A stretch of 64,000 nucleotides of DNA from Sinosporangium album. Lineage in GTDB: Bacteria > Actinomycetota > Actinomycetes > Streptosporangiales > Streptosporangiaceae. Within the stretch, counting starts at the first letter, position 1, and every line of letters starts with the position of its first letter. A model generated the notes under the pieces. The model saw only the letters and a program-made list of their open reading frames with translations. It did not search any database and was not told the DNA's origin. The DNA is taken from NCBI RefSeq assembly GCF_900100605.1, contig NZ_FNCN01000012.1:97636-161635 (forward strand), written 5' to 3'. A program made the position numbers and the translations under genes. Of this stretch, positions 41,418-50,736 are shown piece after piece.

Positions 41418-41897
41418 TCAGCGCACGGCCTGTTTGACCAGTTCGGTGAGCCTTTCCCAGGCGTCGTCGGTCAGTTCGGTCAGCGCGTACGATGTCGGCC
41501 ACAGGCCGTCGGCGTTGTCGAGGTTCGCCTCTGTGCTGAATCCGAATGTCGAGTAGCGCTCCTTGTCCCCTTGCCCGCTGCGGAAGAAGCACACAACTTT
41601 CCCCTTCCTGGCGTAACCCGGCTGCCCGTAGTACAGCTTCGGAGCCAATTCCGGGGCGGCGGTCGTCACGATCGCGTGCACGCGCTCGGCCAGCGCGCGA
41701 TCCGACTCCGGCATCTGGGCGATCTTCGCCAGCACGTCCGCCCCGTCGGCTGCCGCTTTGGCCGCGCCGCGACCGCGCCGCGCCTCCGCCTTCAGCTCCG
41801 CGGCCCGGCCCTTGATAGAGGCGCGCTCCTGCTCGGAGAATCCCTCCGCCGAAGGCGTGCCTTTGCCCTTCCCCTCGGACTTCGATCCCGTACCCAT
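41418..41897 (-). CDS. DUF1801 (YdhG-like) protein
   Basis: The 159-aa protein begins MGTGSKSEGKGKGTPSAEGF with a Lys/Gly-rich leader, then a helical region, and the DUF1801 core ALAERVHAIVTTAAPELAPK followed by YYGQPGYARKGKVVCFFRSG. Family members have a small alpha/beta fold and an uncertain function, sometimes described as iron chaperone-like. ATG 41895-41897 fits the leader better than an upstream in-frame start. No operon partners. Confidence 0.85.
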   Translation of the reverse strand: MGTGSKSEGKGKGTPSAEGFSEQERASIKGRAAELKAEARRGRGAAKAAADGADVLAKIAQMPESDRALAERVHAIVTTAAPELAPKLYYGQPGYARKGKVVCFFRSGQGDKERYSTFGFSTEANLDNADGLWPTSYALTELTDDAWERLTELVKQAVR

Positions 41898-42237
41898 CAC
41901 CGATGCTCCTCTGCTTGTGGCTATGTGAGATGCCCACACGCTAGACGTCATGAGGGATCGACTCTTCTCGATTCCTGACCGATCAGGAACGTGCCACCCG
42001 GCCGGTGGCCGTGCGAGTCGCTGCCGTGCGAGTCGCTGCCGTGTGAGGCGATGGCCGTGCGAGTCGAAACCGCGTGCCGAGTCAGGTGGGGTGTCTGGAG
42101 GGCGGCTCCGTCGGCGCCGGACGCCGTTCGTGGCATGTGCTGCGGCAAGGCGTTCGCCGGATCGAGGGTCGGCGGGGTGGCGGGGGAGGGGAGAGGCGTT
42201 TGGGGAGGTGGTGGGGTGCGCGTTTCGCCGTACGGGG

Positions 42238-42774
42238 TCAGGCGTCGAAGGGGGTGAGGAGGGTGCGGAGGAGGTTGGCGAGGGTTTCGCGGTCGTCGGG
42301 GCCGAGGCCGGCGAGGATCTGGCGTTCGCGGCGGAGGAGGTCGGCGAAGGCGGCGTCGACTTGGCGGCAGCCGCGTTCGGTGAGGGAGACCAGGACGCCG
42401 CGGCGGTCTTCGGGGTCGGGGCGTCTGCGCACGAGGCCGGCGGCGGTGAGGCGGTCGATGCGGTTGGTCATGGTGCCGGAGGTGACGAGTGTGGCGCGGA
42501 GGAGGGCGCCGGGGCTGAGCTCGTAGGGGCTGCCGGATCTGCGCAGGGCTGTGAGGACGTCGAATTCCCAGGGTTCGAGGTTGTGTTCGGCGAAGGCGGC
42601 GCGGCGGGCCCGGTCGAGGTGGCGGGCGAGGCGGGAGACGCGGCTGAGAACGTGAAGTGGAGCGACGTCGAGGTCGGGGCGTTCTGTATTCCAGGACGCG
42701 ATGAGCCTGTCGACTTCGTCCTCGGAATGGGTGGTTCGCCGAGGTGTCGGCTGGTCAGCGTCGTGCACCGTCAT
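42238..42774 (-). CDS. MarR-family transcriptional regulator
   Basis: The 178-aa winged-helix regulator: dimerisation helices (SRVSRLARHLDRARRAAF), recognition region EFDVLTALRRSGSPYELSPGALL, VTSGTMTNRIDRLTAAGLVRR and the wing DPEDRRGVLVSLTERG, then a C-terminal dimerisation helix. It is transcribed divergently from a broken methyltransferase gene, with two related inverted sites in the 56-bp gap. It likely represses itself and once controlled the methyltransferase. Confidence 0.93.
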   Translation of the reverse strand: MTVHDADQPTPRRTTHSEDEVDRLIASWNTERPDLDVAPLHVLSRVSRLARHLDRARRAAFAEHNLEPWEFDVLTALRRSGSPYELSPGALLRATLVTSGTMTNRIDRLTAAGLVRRRPDPEDRRGVLVSLTERGCRQVDAAFADLLRRERQILAGLGPDDRETLANLLRTLLTPFDA

Positions 42775-42790
42775 CCCGCCAAGTGTACTG

Positions 42791-42842
42791 TCTTGACATC
42801 GAGATACTTTGGCCGATAGCGCTTACCTTGATGTCAAGAGAT
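42791..42842. promoter_or_regulatory. Paired MarR-type operator sites
   Basis: TCTTGACATCGAGATA (42791-42806) and CCTTGATGTCAAGAGA (42826-42841) are inverted copies of one near-palindromic word (CTTGATGTCAAG / CTTGACATCGAG). The first includes a TTGACA -35 match. Their location between divergent MarR and methyltransferase genes fits autoregulation. Confidence 0.7.
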
Positions 42843-43220
42843 GTGTGGAATCCCCAGACATATCACCAGTTCAGGGATCAGCGTGCCCGGCCGTTCCGCG
42901 AGTTGATCAGTCGAGTACGTGTAGACAATCCTAGCCGTGTTGTAGACGTTGGCTGTGGGACAGGTGAGCTCACCGCGTCCCTGGCCGAGCGGTGGCCCGA
43001 TGCGCGGGTTCAAGGGTTCGACTCGTCCCCGCGATGATCGCCAAAGCGCGTGGGCTCGGCAACGGCGTCGAGTACGACGTCCTCGATCTACGGGCGTGGC
43101 GCCCGGACGCGCCTGTGGACGTCCTGGTCTCCAACGCCGTGCTCCAGTGGGTGGACGACCACCTCGACCTCCTGCCCGGATGGGTGGCGGGGCTCGCGCC
43201 GGGAGGATGGCTCCGTGCTC
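42831..43220 (+). pseudogene. Trans-aconitate 2-methyltransferase-like gene, frameshifted and truncated
   Basis: ATG 42831 opens MSRDVWNPQTYHQFRDQRARPF and continues through the SAM motif VVDVGCGTGELTASLAERWP to GFDSSPR, where the frame ends at 43035-43037. The family continues in another frame with MIAKARGLGNGVEYDVLDLR and VLVSNAVLQWVDDH as far as GLAPGGWL (about 43215), then resemblance is lost. Tam-type proteins run about 255-270 aa. A loss of one base near 43031 and loss of the 3' half explain the structure. Confidence 0.82.
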
Positions 43221-43374
43221 GGCGAGGGTGTCCGCTGGAGTCGGGCCACCCGTGCTGGGGGGCGACCCTCGCGGACGCGATAATTCGGAGTGAGGAAAAC
43301 CTGGTTGGGTACCGTGTAGCTCAAGGCCTCTGTTTAACCATTATTCGGGCATTTCCCAGGATTGCGGGGCGCTG

Positions 43375-44895
43375 GTGGCGATTGAGATCGAAGACAAGTT
43401 CGATGTCCCCACGGATTTCACTGTCCCCGACCTGTCGGGCATCTCCGGATGCGCGCAGGTTGAGAGCCCGGTGACGCATGAACTGACGGCGATCTACTTC
43501 GACACCCCCGACCTGCGGCTGGCCGCGCGCGGTGTGACCCTGCGGCGGCGCAGGGGCGGCGACGACGCGGGGTGGCACCTTAAGCTGCCGAAGGCCAAGA
43601 AGGTGCGCCAGGAGATCACGCATCGGCTCACGCGGAGCGCGAAAGTGGTGCCGGCGCCGCTGGCCGAGCTGGTCACCGCGTATACGCGCGGCGGCGAGCT
43701 GGTGCCTGTGGCCGAGCTGAAGACCCGCCGTTCGGTGATCGTCCTGAAGGACGAGGCCGGCGAGTCCGTGGCCGAGGTGGCCGACGACTCGGTGAAGGGC
43801 ACCGTGTTCGGCGAGGTGCCCTATGTCGAGCTCTGGCGCGAGGTGGAGGTCGAGCTCACTGGCGGCACCGAGAAGCTGCTCGGCAGGGTGGGCAAAACCC
43901 TGAGGAAGGCCGGTGCCGTGCAGGCCGGGGCGGCGAACAAACTGCGGCGGCTGATCGACGCGAGCCCGTCGGCGGAGAAGCTGCAGGAGCGTCCGAGGCC
44001 CTGGGCCGGGGAGCCGGGCACGGCGGGCGCGGTCGTTATCGACTATGTGTCGTCGCAGGTCGACGCGCTGCTGGCGCAGGACCCCCAGGTGCGGCGGGCC
44101 GGCGATGACGCGGTGCACCAGATGCGGGTCGCCGCCCGCAGGCTCCGCAGCGCACTCAAGGCGTTCAAGTCGGTGATGGGCGAGACGCCCGAGATCCAGG
44201 AGGAGTTGCGCTGGCTCGGCCTGGTGCTCGGTGACGTACGCGACCTTGAGGTGATCCGGGCCAGGTTCGCCGGGCGTCTGGAGGGGCTGCCGCCGGAGCT
44301 GGTCGTGGGGCCGGTGGAGGCGCGGTTGGGCGCGGACCTGGAAGCCCAGGAGAAAGCCGGATACGACGTGATCCGCGAAACTCTGTCGGATGAACGCTAT
44401 TTCGCGTTGCTCGACTCCCTTGACCTGCTGGTGGCGAAGCCGTCGCTGACGAAGAAGGCCGCGAGCCCGGCGGAGTCGACGCTGACCGCCGTGGCGGCGC
44501 GCGGGTGGCGGCGCGTGGAGCGGAGGTACGAGGAGGCGCAGGCGATGGAAGACGCCGACGAGCGCGAGATCGCCATGCACAATGTGCGCAAGGCCGCCAA
44601 ACGCGCGAGGTATACGGCGGAGGCGCTCGCGCCCGTGCTCGGCGGCACGCTGGCGGAGCTGGGCAAGCGGGCCGAGGCCGTACAGGACATCCTGGGGTTG
44701 CACCAGGACGGCGTGGTGGCGCAGGAGGTGCTGGAGCGCGAGGCCGAGCGGGCGCGGGAGGCCGGGGAGGACGCGTTCACCTACGGGGTGTTGATCGGCA
44801 TCGAGCGCGAGGTCGCGGAGCAGGCCCACAAGGGCTTTCCGCGGGTCTGGGAGGAGACGGTGAGCGTGGTGAGGGGGCTGCTCCCCGTAGGCTGA
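43375..44895 (+). CDS. CYTH-CHAD domain protein
   Basis: The 506-aa protein has an N-terminal CYTH tunnel domain (IEIEDKFDVP, with the ExExK-type motif; LRRRRGGDDAGWHLKLPK; AELKTRRSVIVL) and a C-terminal CHAD helical domain with conserved histidines (DDAVHQMRVAARRLRSALKAF; MHNVRKAAKRARYTAEAL). CYTH enzymes act on triphosphates with metal; CHAD binds polyphosphate. Its position next to mutT1-ppk1 supports a polyphosphate link (inference). GTG start at 43375. Length is usual. Confidence 0.93.
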   Translation: MAIEIEDKFDVPTDFTVPDLSGISGCAQVESPVTHELTAIYFDTPDLRLAARGVTLRRRRGGDDAGWHLKLPKAKKVRQEITHRLTRSAKVVPAPLAELVTAYTRGGELVPVAELKTRRSVIVLKDEAGESVAEVADDSVKGTVFGEVPYVELWREVEVELTGGTEKLLGRVGKTLRKAGAVQAGAANKLRRLIDASPSAEKLQERPRPWAGEPGTAGAVVIDYVSSQVDALLAQDPQVRRAGDDAVHQMRVAARRLRSALKAFKSVMGETPEIQEELRWLGLVLGDVRDLEVIRARFAGRLEGLPPELVVGPVEARLGADLEAQEKAGYDVIRETLSDERYFALLDSLDLLVAKPSLTKKAASPAESTLTAVAARGWRRVERRYEEAQAMEDADEREIAMHNVRKAAKRARYTAEALAPVLGGTLAELGKRAEAVQDILGLHQDGVVAQEVLEREAERAREAGEDAFTYGVLIGIEREVAEQAHKGFPRVWEETVSVVRGLLPVG

Positions 44896-44992
44896 GCCGC
44901 GTGCCGGCCGCCGAACCGCCGGCCGACGAACCGCCGACCGCCGGATGCCGCGCGCCGGACCGGTCGGATGTCTGACCGCCGGATGCGGGCGG

Positions 44993-45907
44993 TCAGACCG
45001 TGTGCGTCTCGAAGCTCACGATCACGCCGTCGCTCTGGTGCAGTACGGCGAAGGCCCCCTTGTCCAGCTCCGCGTCCTCGACGGGGTCGCCGTGGCGCCG
45101 CTCGCTCACCCCTCGGATGAGGTCGGGCAGCACTTTGCCGTGGCCGCAGATGACCGTGGGCGCGTGGGAGTCGAACAGCTCCAGCGTGAGATCGAGCGTG
45201 CGCACGGGGTCGTACGCCTCTTCCCGCAGGAACCCCTCCAGGCGGATCTCCAGGCCGTGCCGCGTGGCGTACGGTTCGAGCGTCTGCACGCACCGCTCCG
45301 TCGGGGAGCTGACCAGTGAGAGGGGGAAGAAACCGGTCAGGGCGTCGGCGATGATCGCCGCCTGTCGGCGTCCGTTCTCGTCCGGGGGCCGCAGCGAGTC
45401 CTCGTGGGGCCATTCGCCCCGCCTCACGGCCGTGGCGTGCCGCAGGAACACGAACGGGTTCGTGGCCAGGGGCAGGGCGGTCAGCTCGTGCAGGAGCGCC
45501 GGATCCCACTCGTAGGTGAGGCGCTTGGCGGCCTCTCGCAGCGGCAGCCATACGAGATCGTCCACCTCGTCGCCGGGCTCGAAGATGTCCAGGTCGTAGG
45601 GGTCGCCCAGGGGGTGGGCGACCCAGTAGTCGACCCGTTTCAGCCGCCCCCACCTGAGGTAGTGCACGGGCCGCAGGGGCCTTCCGAGCCGTACGGCAAG
45701 GCCCGTCTCCTCGGCCACCTCCCGCATCGCGGCGGACACCACATGTTCGCCCTTTTTGACCTTGCCCTTGGGGAATGTCCAGTCGTCGTATCTCGGCCGG
45801 TGGACGACGACCACCTCGGGTGAGCGGGGATCGCCTCGCCAGACGACCGCTCCCGCCGCGTGTAACACCTGGTCCGGTGCCCCGTGGGGCTCCCGGTCAG
45901 TCGTCAT
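44993..45907 (-). CDS. mutT1: MutT1-type NUDIX hydrolase fused to histidine phosphatase
   Basis: The 304-aa protein: residues about 14-145 form a NUDIX domain with the box [23 protein letters not shown], and residues about 150-300 a phosphoglycerate-mutase-like phosphatase with [11 protein letters not shown] (catalytic RH) and VICGHGKVL. The mycobacterial homologue (Rv2985) hydrolyses 8-oxo-(d)GTP and diadenosine polyphosphates. It overlaps the ppk1 3' end by 11 bp on the same strand, the same pairing as in Mycobacterium, so it is cotranscribed with ppk1. Confidence 0.93.
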   Translation of the reverse strand: MTTDREPHGAPDQVLHAAGAVVWRGDPRSPEVVVVHRPRYDDWTFPKGKVKKGEHVVSAAMREVAEETGLAVRLGRPLRPVHYLRWGRLKRVDYWVAHPLGDPYDLDIFEPGDEVDDLVWLPLREAAKRLTYEWDPALLHELTALPLATNPFVFLRHATAVRRGEWPHEDSLRPPDENGRRQAAIIADALTGFFPLSLVSSPTERCVQTLEPYATRHGLEIRLEGFLREEAYDPVRTLDLTLELFDSHAPTVICGHGKVLPDLIRGVSERRHGDPVEDAELDKGAFAVLHQSDGVIVSFETHTV

Positions 45908-47987
45908 CGATCGTCCTCCATCGACGGGTGCTGATCAGATGGCTCTGCAGGTTGACGAGTTTTTCGTCGACGGACTGCTGGGTCCGCCGTATCCAGTCGC
46001 CTTCGGAGTCGAGCCGCCATGTGGCCGTGGTGTCCGCCATGGCGAGGTCGAACAGTTCCGTCAGGTAGGCGTGGTGGTTCGGGTCGGTCACTTTGACCAG
46101 CGCTTCGACGCGTCGATCGAGGTTGCGGCGCATGAGGTCGGCGCTGCCGATCCAGATTTCGGACCGCCGTCCGATGCCGAACTCATAAATACGGGAGTGT
46201 TCCAAGAACCTTCCCAACACACTTCTTACCCTGATGTTTTCCGACAAATCCGGTATGCCCGGTCGAAGAGTGCAGATTCCGCGCACCCAGAGATCGACCT
46301 GTACTCCGGCCTGCGAAGCCCGATAGAGCGCGTCGATGATCTCCTCATCGACGCAGGCGTTCGTCTTGATGCGTATGCGACCGGTACGGCCGGCCCGCTG
46401 CTGGTTGACCTCGCGCTGGATGCGGGCCATCAGGCCCTCCCGCAGGGAGTGCGGCGCGACGAGCAGCCGGCGGTAGGCCGAGTGGTTGGAATACCCCGTC
46501 AGGTGGATGAACAGGTCCGTCACGTCCTCCCCCACCAGGGGATCGCTGGTGAGGAGGCCGAAGTCCTCGTAGATACGGGCGGTCTTGGGGTTGTAGTTGC
46601 CGGTGCCGATGTGGCAATACGTGCGGAGCTCGCCGGACGGCTCCTGCCGTACGACCAGGGCGAGCTTGCAGTGCGTCTTCAGCCCCACCATGCCGTAGAC
46701 CACGTGGCACCCGGCACGTTCCAATTTCCGAGCCCATGTGATGTTGGCGTGCTCGTCGAACCGGGCCTTGATCTCGACGACCACGACCACCTGCTTGCCC
46801 GCCTCGGCCGCGTCGATGAGCGCGTCCACAATGGGGGATTCGCCGCTGGTGCGGTAGAGGGTCTGCTTGATGGCGAGGACGGAGGGGTCGGCGGCGGCCT
46901 CCTCGATGAACCTCTGCACGCTGGTCGCGAACGAGTCGTAGGGGTGGTGGACCAGCACGTCATGGTCGCGCAGCACGGAGAAGACGTCGTCGTCGGCGTG
47001 GATCGTCTCGGCGGGCACGTACGGCCGGAAGCTCAGTTCGCCGCGATCCAGGTCCGCGATGGCATGCAGCCCGGTGAGGTCGAGGGGGCCGGGCAGCCGG
47101 TAGATCTCGTGGGGGGCCACGCCGAGTTCCTCGACGAGCAGGTTCAGCACTTCGGGGGTGATGGTGTCCTCGACCTCAAGCCGGACGGGAGGGCCGAAGC
47201 GGCGGCGGAGGAGTTCGCGTTCGAGGGCCTGCATGAGGTTCTCGGTGACGTCCTCGTCCACCTCCAGGTCCTCGTTGCGGGTCACCCGGAAGACGTGGTG
47301 CTGGACGATCTCCATGCCTTTGAAGAGCTGGGACAGGTGGGCCGCGATGACATCCTCCAGCGGAACAAAGCGTTCCTTGGAGGCCGTTACGAACCGGGGC
47401 AACTGGGAGGGCACCTTGACCCGCGCGAAGACGGTGTGGGACGTGGTGGGATTGCGCACCAGCACCGCGAGGTTGAGGGAGAGTCCTGAGATGTAGGGGA
47501 ACGGGTGGGCCGGGTCGACCGCGAGGGGGGTGAGGACCGGGCGGATCCTCTGCCGGAAGAGCTTGCGGAGTTCGGTGCGTTCGTCCCTCTCAAGGTCCTC
47601 CCAGCGGACGATCTCGATGCCCTCCGCGGCGAGCTTGGGGAGGATCTGCTCGTGGAAGCAGGCCGAGTGCCGTTGGGCGAGAGCGTCGGCGACGGCGGCG
47701 ATCCGGGTCAGTTCCTCACGCGGCTTGAGGCCGCTCTTGGTGCGGAGGAGCAGTCCGGTGGCCATCCTCCGCTTCAGTCCGGCGACTCTGACCCTGAAGA
47801 ACTCGTCCAGGTTACTCGCGAAGATCGCGAGGAAGCGCACACGCTCCAGGAGGGGGAGCGAGGCGTCTTCGGCCAGCTCCAGCACCCGTTGATTGAACTT
47901 GAGCCAGCTCTCCTCGCGGTTAAGAAACCGATCTTGGGGGAGTGGGAGATCGACTCCGTGCCCTGGTTGCGCGAGTTCGGCGGACAT
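45897..47987 (-). CDS. ppk1: Polyphosphate kinase 1
   Basis: A 696-aa PPK1 that polymerises the gamma-phosphate of ATP into polyphosphate and can reverse the reaction. Visible domain order: N domain ([35 protein letters not shown]), head domain, and two phospholipase-D-like catalytic domains with [33 protein letters not shown] and [19 protein letters not shown]. Conserved His residues in HCKL and HIGTGNYN are present. The gene is followed by mutT1 and, on the other strand, CYTH-CHAD, giving a polyphosphate-centred cluster. Confidence 0.96.
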   Translation of the reverse strand: MSAELAQPGHGVDLPLPQDRFLNREESWLKFNQRVLELAEDASLPLLERVRFLAIFASNLDEFFRVRVAGLKRRMATGLLLRTKSGLKPREELTRIAAVADALAQRHSACFHEQILPKLAAEGIEIVRWEDLERDERTELRKLFRQRIRPVLTPLAVDPAHPFPYISGLSLNLAVLVRNPTTSHTVFARVKVPSQLPRFVTASKERFVPLEDVIAAHLSQLFKGMEIVQHHVFRVTRNEDLEVDEDVTENLMQALERELLRRRFGPPVRLEVEDTITPEVLNLLVEELGVAPHEIYRLPGPLDLTGLHAIADLDRGELSFRPYVPAETIHADDDVFSVLRDHDVLVHHPYDSFATSVQRFIEEAAADPSVLAIKQTLYRTSGESPIVDALIDAAEAGKQVVVVVEIKARFDEHANITWARKLERAGCHVVYGMVGLKTHCKLALVVRQEPSGELRTYCHIGTGNYNPKTARIYEDFGLLTSDPLVGEDVTDLFIHLTGYSNHSAYRRLLVAPHSLREGLMARIQREVNQQRAGRTGRIRIKTNACVDEEIIDALYRASQAGVQVDLWVRGICTLRPGIPDLSENIRVRSVLGRFLEHSRIYEFGIGRRSEIWIGSADLMRRNLDRRVEALVKVTDPNHHAYLTELFDLAMADTTATWRLDSEGDWIRRTQQSVDEKLVNLQSHLISTRRWRTIDDD

Positions 47988-48125
47988 ATCACCAGAATGC
48001 CCGCCTTGGTGGAATGAAGCGCTACCTGGGGCCCAATGATCAGCGTTGTTTACCTACTATTTTTCATGTGTTCGAAGCGTTGAGCCGGAAAATCAAGACC
48101 ACGTCGGCGCGAAGGCCGGGCGGAG

Positions 48126-49241
48126 TCACTCTGACGGCTCGGCCCTCGGCACGGATGCCCCGGCCCTCGGCACGGATGCCCCGGCCCTCGGCGCGGACTG
48201 CTCAGTCAGCCGGGCCTGCCGTTCGGCCAGCCGCGCCTCGCGGGCACGCAGCTTCTCCTCGCGTTCACGGGCCTTCTCCTGCTCCTTGAGCTGGCGTCCC
48301 TGCTCCTTGAGCTCCCGTTCACGGGCCTTCTCCTGCTCGCGCAGCTCCCGTTCACGGGCCTTCTCCTGCTCGCGCAGCTCCCGCTCGCGCGCCTTCTCCT
48401 GCTCCTTGAGCTGGCGCTCCTGGTCCTTGCGCTCCCGCTCGCGGGCCTTCTCCAGCTCGCGGAGCCGGCGTTCACGGGCCTTCTCCTGCTCCCGCAGCTC
48501 CTTGTCCGACTGCCGGGGAACGGAGGGCCTCGCGGCCGATCCCAGGCCGAGATCGAGATCGGAGGCGAGGGCGGCCGGGGTCAACCCGGGAGCCGGGTCC
48601 AGGCCGGTGAGGCCGTTCCAAGCCAGGTTGACCAGGTGGGCGGCCACCTCTTCGCGCCCGGGCTTGCGCACCTCCAGCCACCACTGCCCCGTGAGGGCGA
48701 CCATGCCGACCAGCATCTGGGCGTACATGGGCGCGAGCTTCGGGTCGTAGCCGCGGCCCGCGAACTCGTCGGCCAGCACATCCTCGACCTGGCTCGCGAT
48801 ATCGCTGAGCAGGCTCGCGAAAGTGCCGGTGCCCGAGGCGGTATGCGAGTCGCGCACCAGGATGCGGAACCCCTCGCTGTTCTCCTCGATGTAGCGCAGA
48901 AGCGCCAGAGCCGCCCGCTCCAGCTTGACCAGCGCCTGCGAGGCGGACAGCGCCTCGGTGATCAGGCCGAGCAGGCGCTGCATCTCGCGGTCCACCACGA
49001 CCGCGTAGACGCCTTCCTTGCCCCCGAAATGCTCGTACACCACGGGCTTGGAAACCAGCGCCGAAGCGGCGATCTCCTCGATCGAGGTGCCGTCGAACCC
49101 CTTCTCCGCGAAGAGGGAGCGGCTCACCTGAATGAGCTGCTCTCGTCGCTCCTTCGCGGACATGCGCTTGCGCGATCGGGGCTCGGTCACATTCCCCATA
49201 ATGGCGGTACCCGCCTTGGGGGCGGGAACCGTTCCATTCAC
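48126..49241 (-). CDS. TetR-family regulator with long charged coiled-coil C-terminus
   Basis: About 371 aa, far longer than the usual 190-220 aa. The N-terminal DNA-binding domain is typical: SAKERREQLIQVSRSLFAEK then TSIEEIAASALVSKPVVYEHFGGKEGVY. After a normal ligand-binding domain (to about residue 225) comes a linker and some 105 residues of about 11-residue units (REQEKARERE L), then a tail with SAPRAGASVPRAGASVPRAE. Start is uncertain (GTG 49239-49241 or ATG 49197-49199). It follows the desaturase gene by 10 bp, so it probably regulates that operon from the palindrome at 50247-50266. Confidence 0.9.
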   Translation of the reverse strand: MNGTVPAPKAGTAIMGNVTEPRSRKRMSAKERREQLIQVSRSLFAEKGFDGTSIEEIAASALVSKPVVYEHFGGKEGVYAVVVDREMQRLLGLITEALSASQALVKLERAALALLRYIEENSEGFRILVRDSHTASGTGTFASLLSDIASQVEDVLADEFAGRGYDPKLAPMYAQMLVGMVALTGQWWLEVRKPGREEVAAHLVNLAWNGLTGLDPAPGLTPAALASDLDLGLGSAARPSVPRQSDKELREQEKARERRLRELEKARERERKDQERQLKEQEKARERELREQEKARERELREQEKARERELKEQGRQLKEQEKAREREEKLRAREARLAERQARLTEQSAPRAGASVPRAGASVPRAEPSE

Positions 49242-49251
49242 AACTCCTTGG

Positions 49252-50196
49252 TTACCCAATGCGCTTCGCCGCCAGGCGTTCTGGCGTCGGCCACCGCACG
49301 TCGGTGGCCCAGCCGGCTTGCTCGAACCAGCGGATCACGCGGGCGCTCGGGTCGATCTGCCCCTTCAGCGCGCCGTGCCGGGCGCAGGTCGGGTCGGAGT
49401 GGTGAAGGTTGTGCCAGGACTCACCGAAGGACGGAATGGCCAGCCACCACACGTTGCGGGACTTGTCGCGCACCTCGAAGGCCTCGTCGCCGAACACGTG
49501 GCAGACGGAGTTGATCGACCAGGTCACGTGGTGCAGGAGCGCGATCCGGACCAGGCTGCCCCAGAAGAACGCGGTGAGCGCGCCCTGCCACGACAGGGTG
49601 AACAGGCCGCCGAGGACGGCGGGGGCGATGAGCGAGACGGCGACCAGCCGGGGGAACGCCTTGTGGATCTTGGCGATGTCCGGGTCGTTGACCAGGTCGC
49701 GGGCGTAGCGCGTGCGGTTGGTGCGCTCGCTGGAGAACAGCCAGCCCACGTGGGCGAAGAACAGGCCCTTGGTGAGAGCCTTCCAGTCGTTGCCGAAGCG
49801 CCACGGCGAGTGCGGGTCGCCCTCCTTGTCGGAGTACTTGTGGTGCCTGCGGTGCGTCGCCACCCAGTCGATGACGCTCATCTCCAGGGAGAGACTGCCC
49901 GCGATGGCAAGAACGATCTTGAGCGGGCGGTTCGCCTTGAAGGAGCCGTGCGTGAAGTAGCGGTGGAAACCGACCGTCACGCCAAGGCCGGAGACGATGT
50001 AGAAAATGCCGCCGATGATGACATCCGACCAGCCGAGGAAGCTTCCCCAGGCCATGGGGATGGCGGCGAGAAGAGCCGCGAAGGGCACGACGACGAAGAC
50101 GACCAGAAGGACGCGTTCGAAGTTGCTCTTGGGCTCGGGTTCGATTTCGGGCCTTGGCTGAGGGGCGGAGCCCTCGCGGTCCATGGCGACGGTCAT
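49252..50196 (-). CDS. Membrane fatty-acid desaturase (delta-9, acyl-CoA type)
   Basis: A 314-aa di-iron desaturase with the three His boxes HRYFTH, HRRHHKY and HNLHHSD, and paired hydrophobic segments (VLLVVFVVVPFAALLAAIPM; VIIGGIFYIVSGLGVTVGFH). It introduces a cis double bond in acyl chains using O2 and a ferredoxin-type donor, controlling membrane fluidity. It is the first gene of a two-gene unit with the TetR regulator. A palindrome stands 50 bp upstream of the ATG. Confidence 0.94.
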   Translation of the reverse strand: MTVAMDREGSAPQPRPEIEPEPKSNFERVLLVVFVVVPFAALLAAIPMAWGSFLGWSDVIIGGIFYIVSGLGVTVGFHRYFTHGSFKANRPLKIVLAIAGSLSLEMSVIDWVATHRRHHKYSDKEGDPHSPWRFGNDWKALTKGLFFAHVGWLFSSERTNRTRYARDLVNDPDIAKIHKAFPRLVAVSLIAPAVLGGLFTLSWQGALTAFFWGSLVRIALLHHVTWSINSVCHVFGDEAFEVRDKSRNVWWLAIPSFGESWHNLHHSDPTCARHGALKGQIDPSARVIRWFEQAGWATDVRWPTPERLAAKRIG

Positions 50197-50246
50197 GGGC
50201 TACCTCGCGTCGTGAATGGTGATGAATGTCCTGGCTACGCAACCGT

Positions 50247-50266
50247 AACTTACGTCAGCGTAAGTT
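50247..50266. promoter_or_regulatory. Palindromic operator upstream of the desaturase gene
   Basis: AACTTACG-TCAG-CGTAAGTT is a perfect 8-bp inverted repeat with a 4-bp centre, located 51 bp before the desaturase start. TTACG/CGTAA arms are usual for TetR-type regulators of desaturase genes, which makes the TetR protein encoded downstream the likely ligand. Confidence 0.7.
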
Positions 50267-50443
50267 CAGAACCGGCGCGGCGCGAATGTGGAGAAGATGA
50301 CGCTCCCCAATCCATCGTGTGGCGGTTCCATGCCTTGCGGCACGCCGAGGCGATCTGCTAAAGCACAACAATCAAGGCGCGGCGACGATCGCGGCTCGGT
50401 AAGGTGTGGGGTGACGGCGCTCGGGAGCGGTTCCGGGCGTCGA

Positions 50444-50515
50444 TCCCGGATCGTCTAATTGGCAGGACAACGGGTTTTGGTCCCGTTTGTAGGGGTTCGA
50501 GTCCTCTTCCGGGAG
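50444..50515 (+). tRNA. tRNA-Gln (TTG), host
   Basis: Complete cloverleaf: acceptor TCCCGGA/TCCGGGA, D arm, anticodon stem ACGGG/CCCGT with loop TTTTGGT (anticodon TTG), T loop TTCGAGT, discriminator G, no encoded CCA. Position before glmU matches mycobacteria, where the tRNA-Gln gene also neighbours glmU. Confidence 0.94.
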
Positions 50516-50736
50516 CTTTTCACCACGTCGGGCAGGTTCTGTAGGGGTGTCCGCAGGGCGTTGCCCCCGCCCCGCCGGGCCTTTTCACGCCCAGGGCGGC
50601 CCGTGGTTTCCATCCGGAGGCGTCCAGGTATCCTCACGATGTCGGGAGGGTTGCGAGGCGGGCCAAATCCGTGGCCGCATGCGCATCCCGACCCTAGTCA
50701 ATGTCACATCCGCGACGCCGAGGGAGCCTGACGTCC

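Noticed and set aside
45756-47489. 577-codon plus-strand frame opposite ppk1
   Set aside because: Antisense of ppk1, which has full family conservation.
48240-48510. Regular 33-bp repeats considered as a CRISPR array
   Set aside because: They are in-frame coding repeats of the TetR coiled coil without unique spacers.
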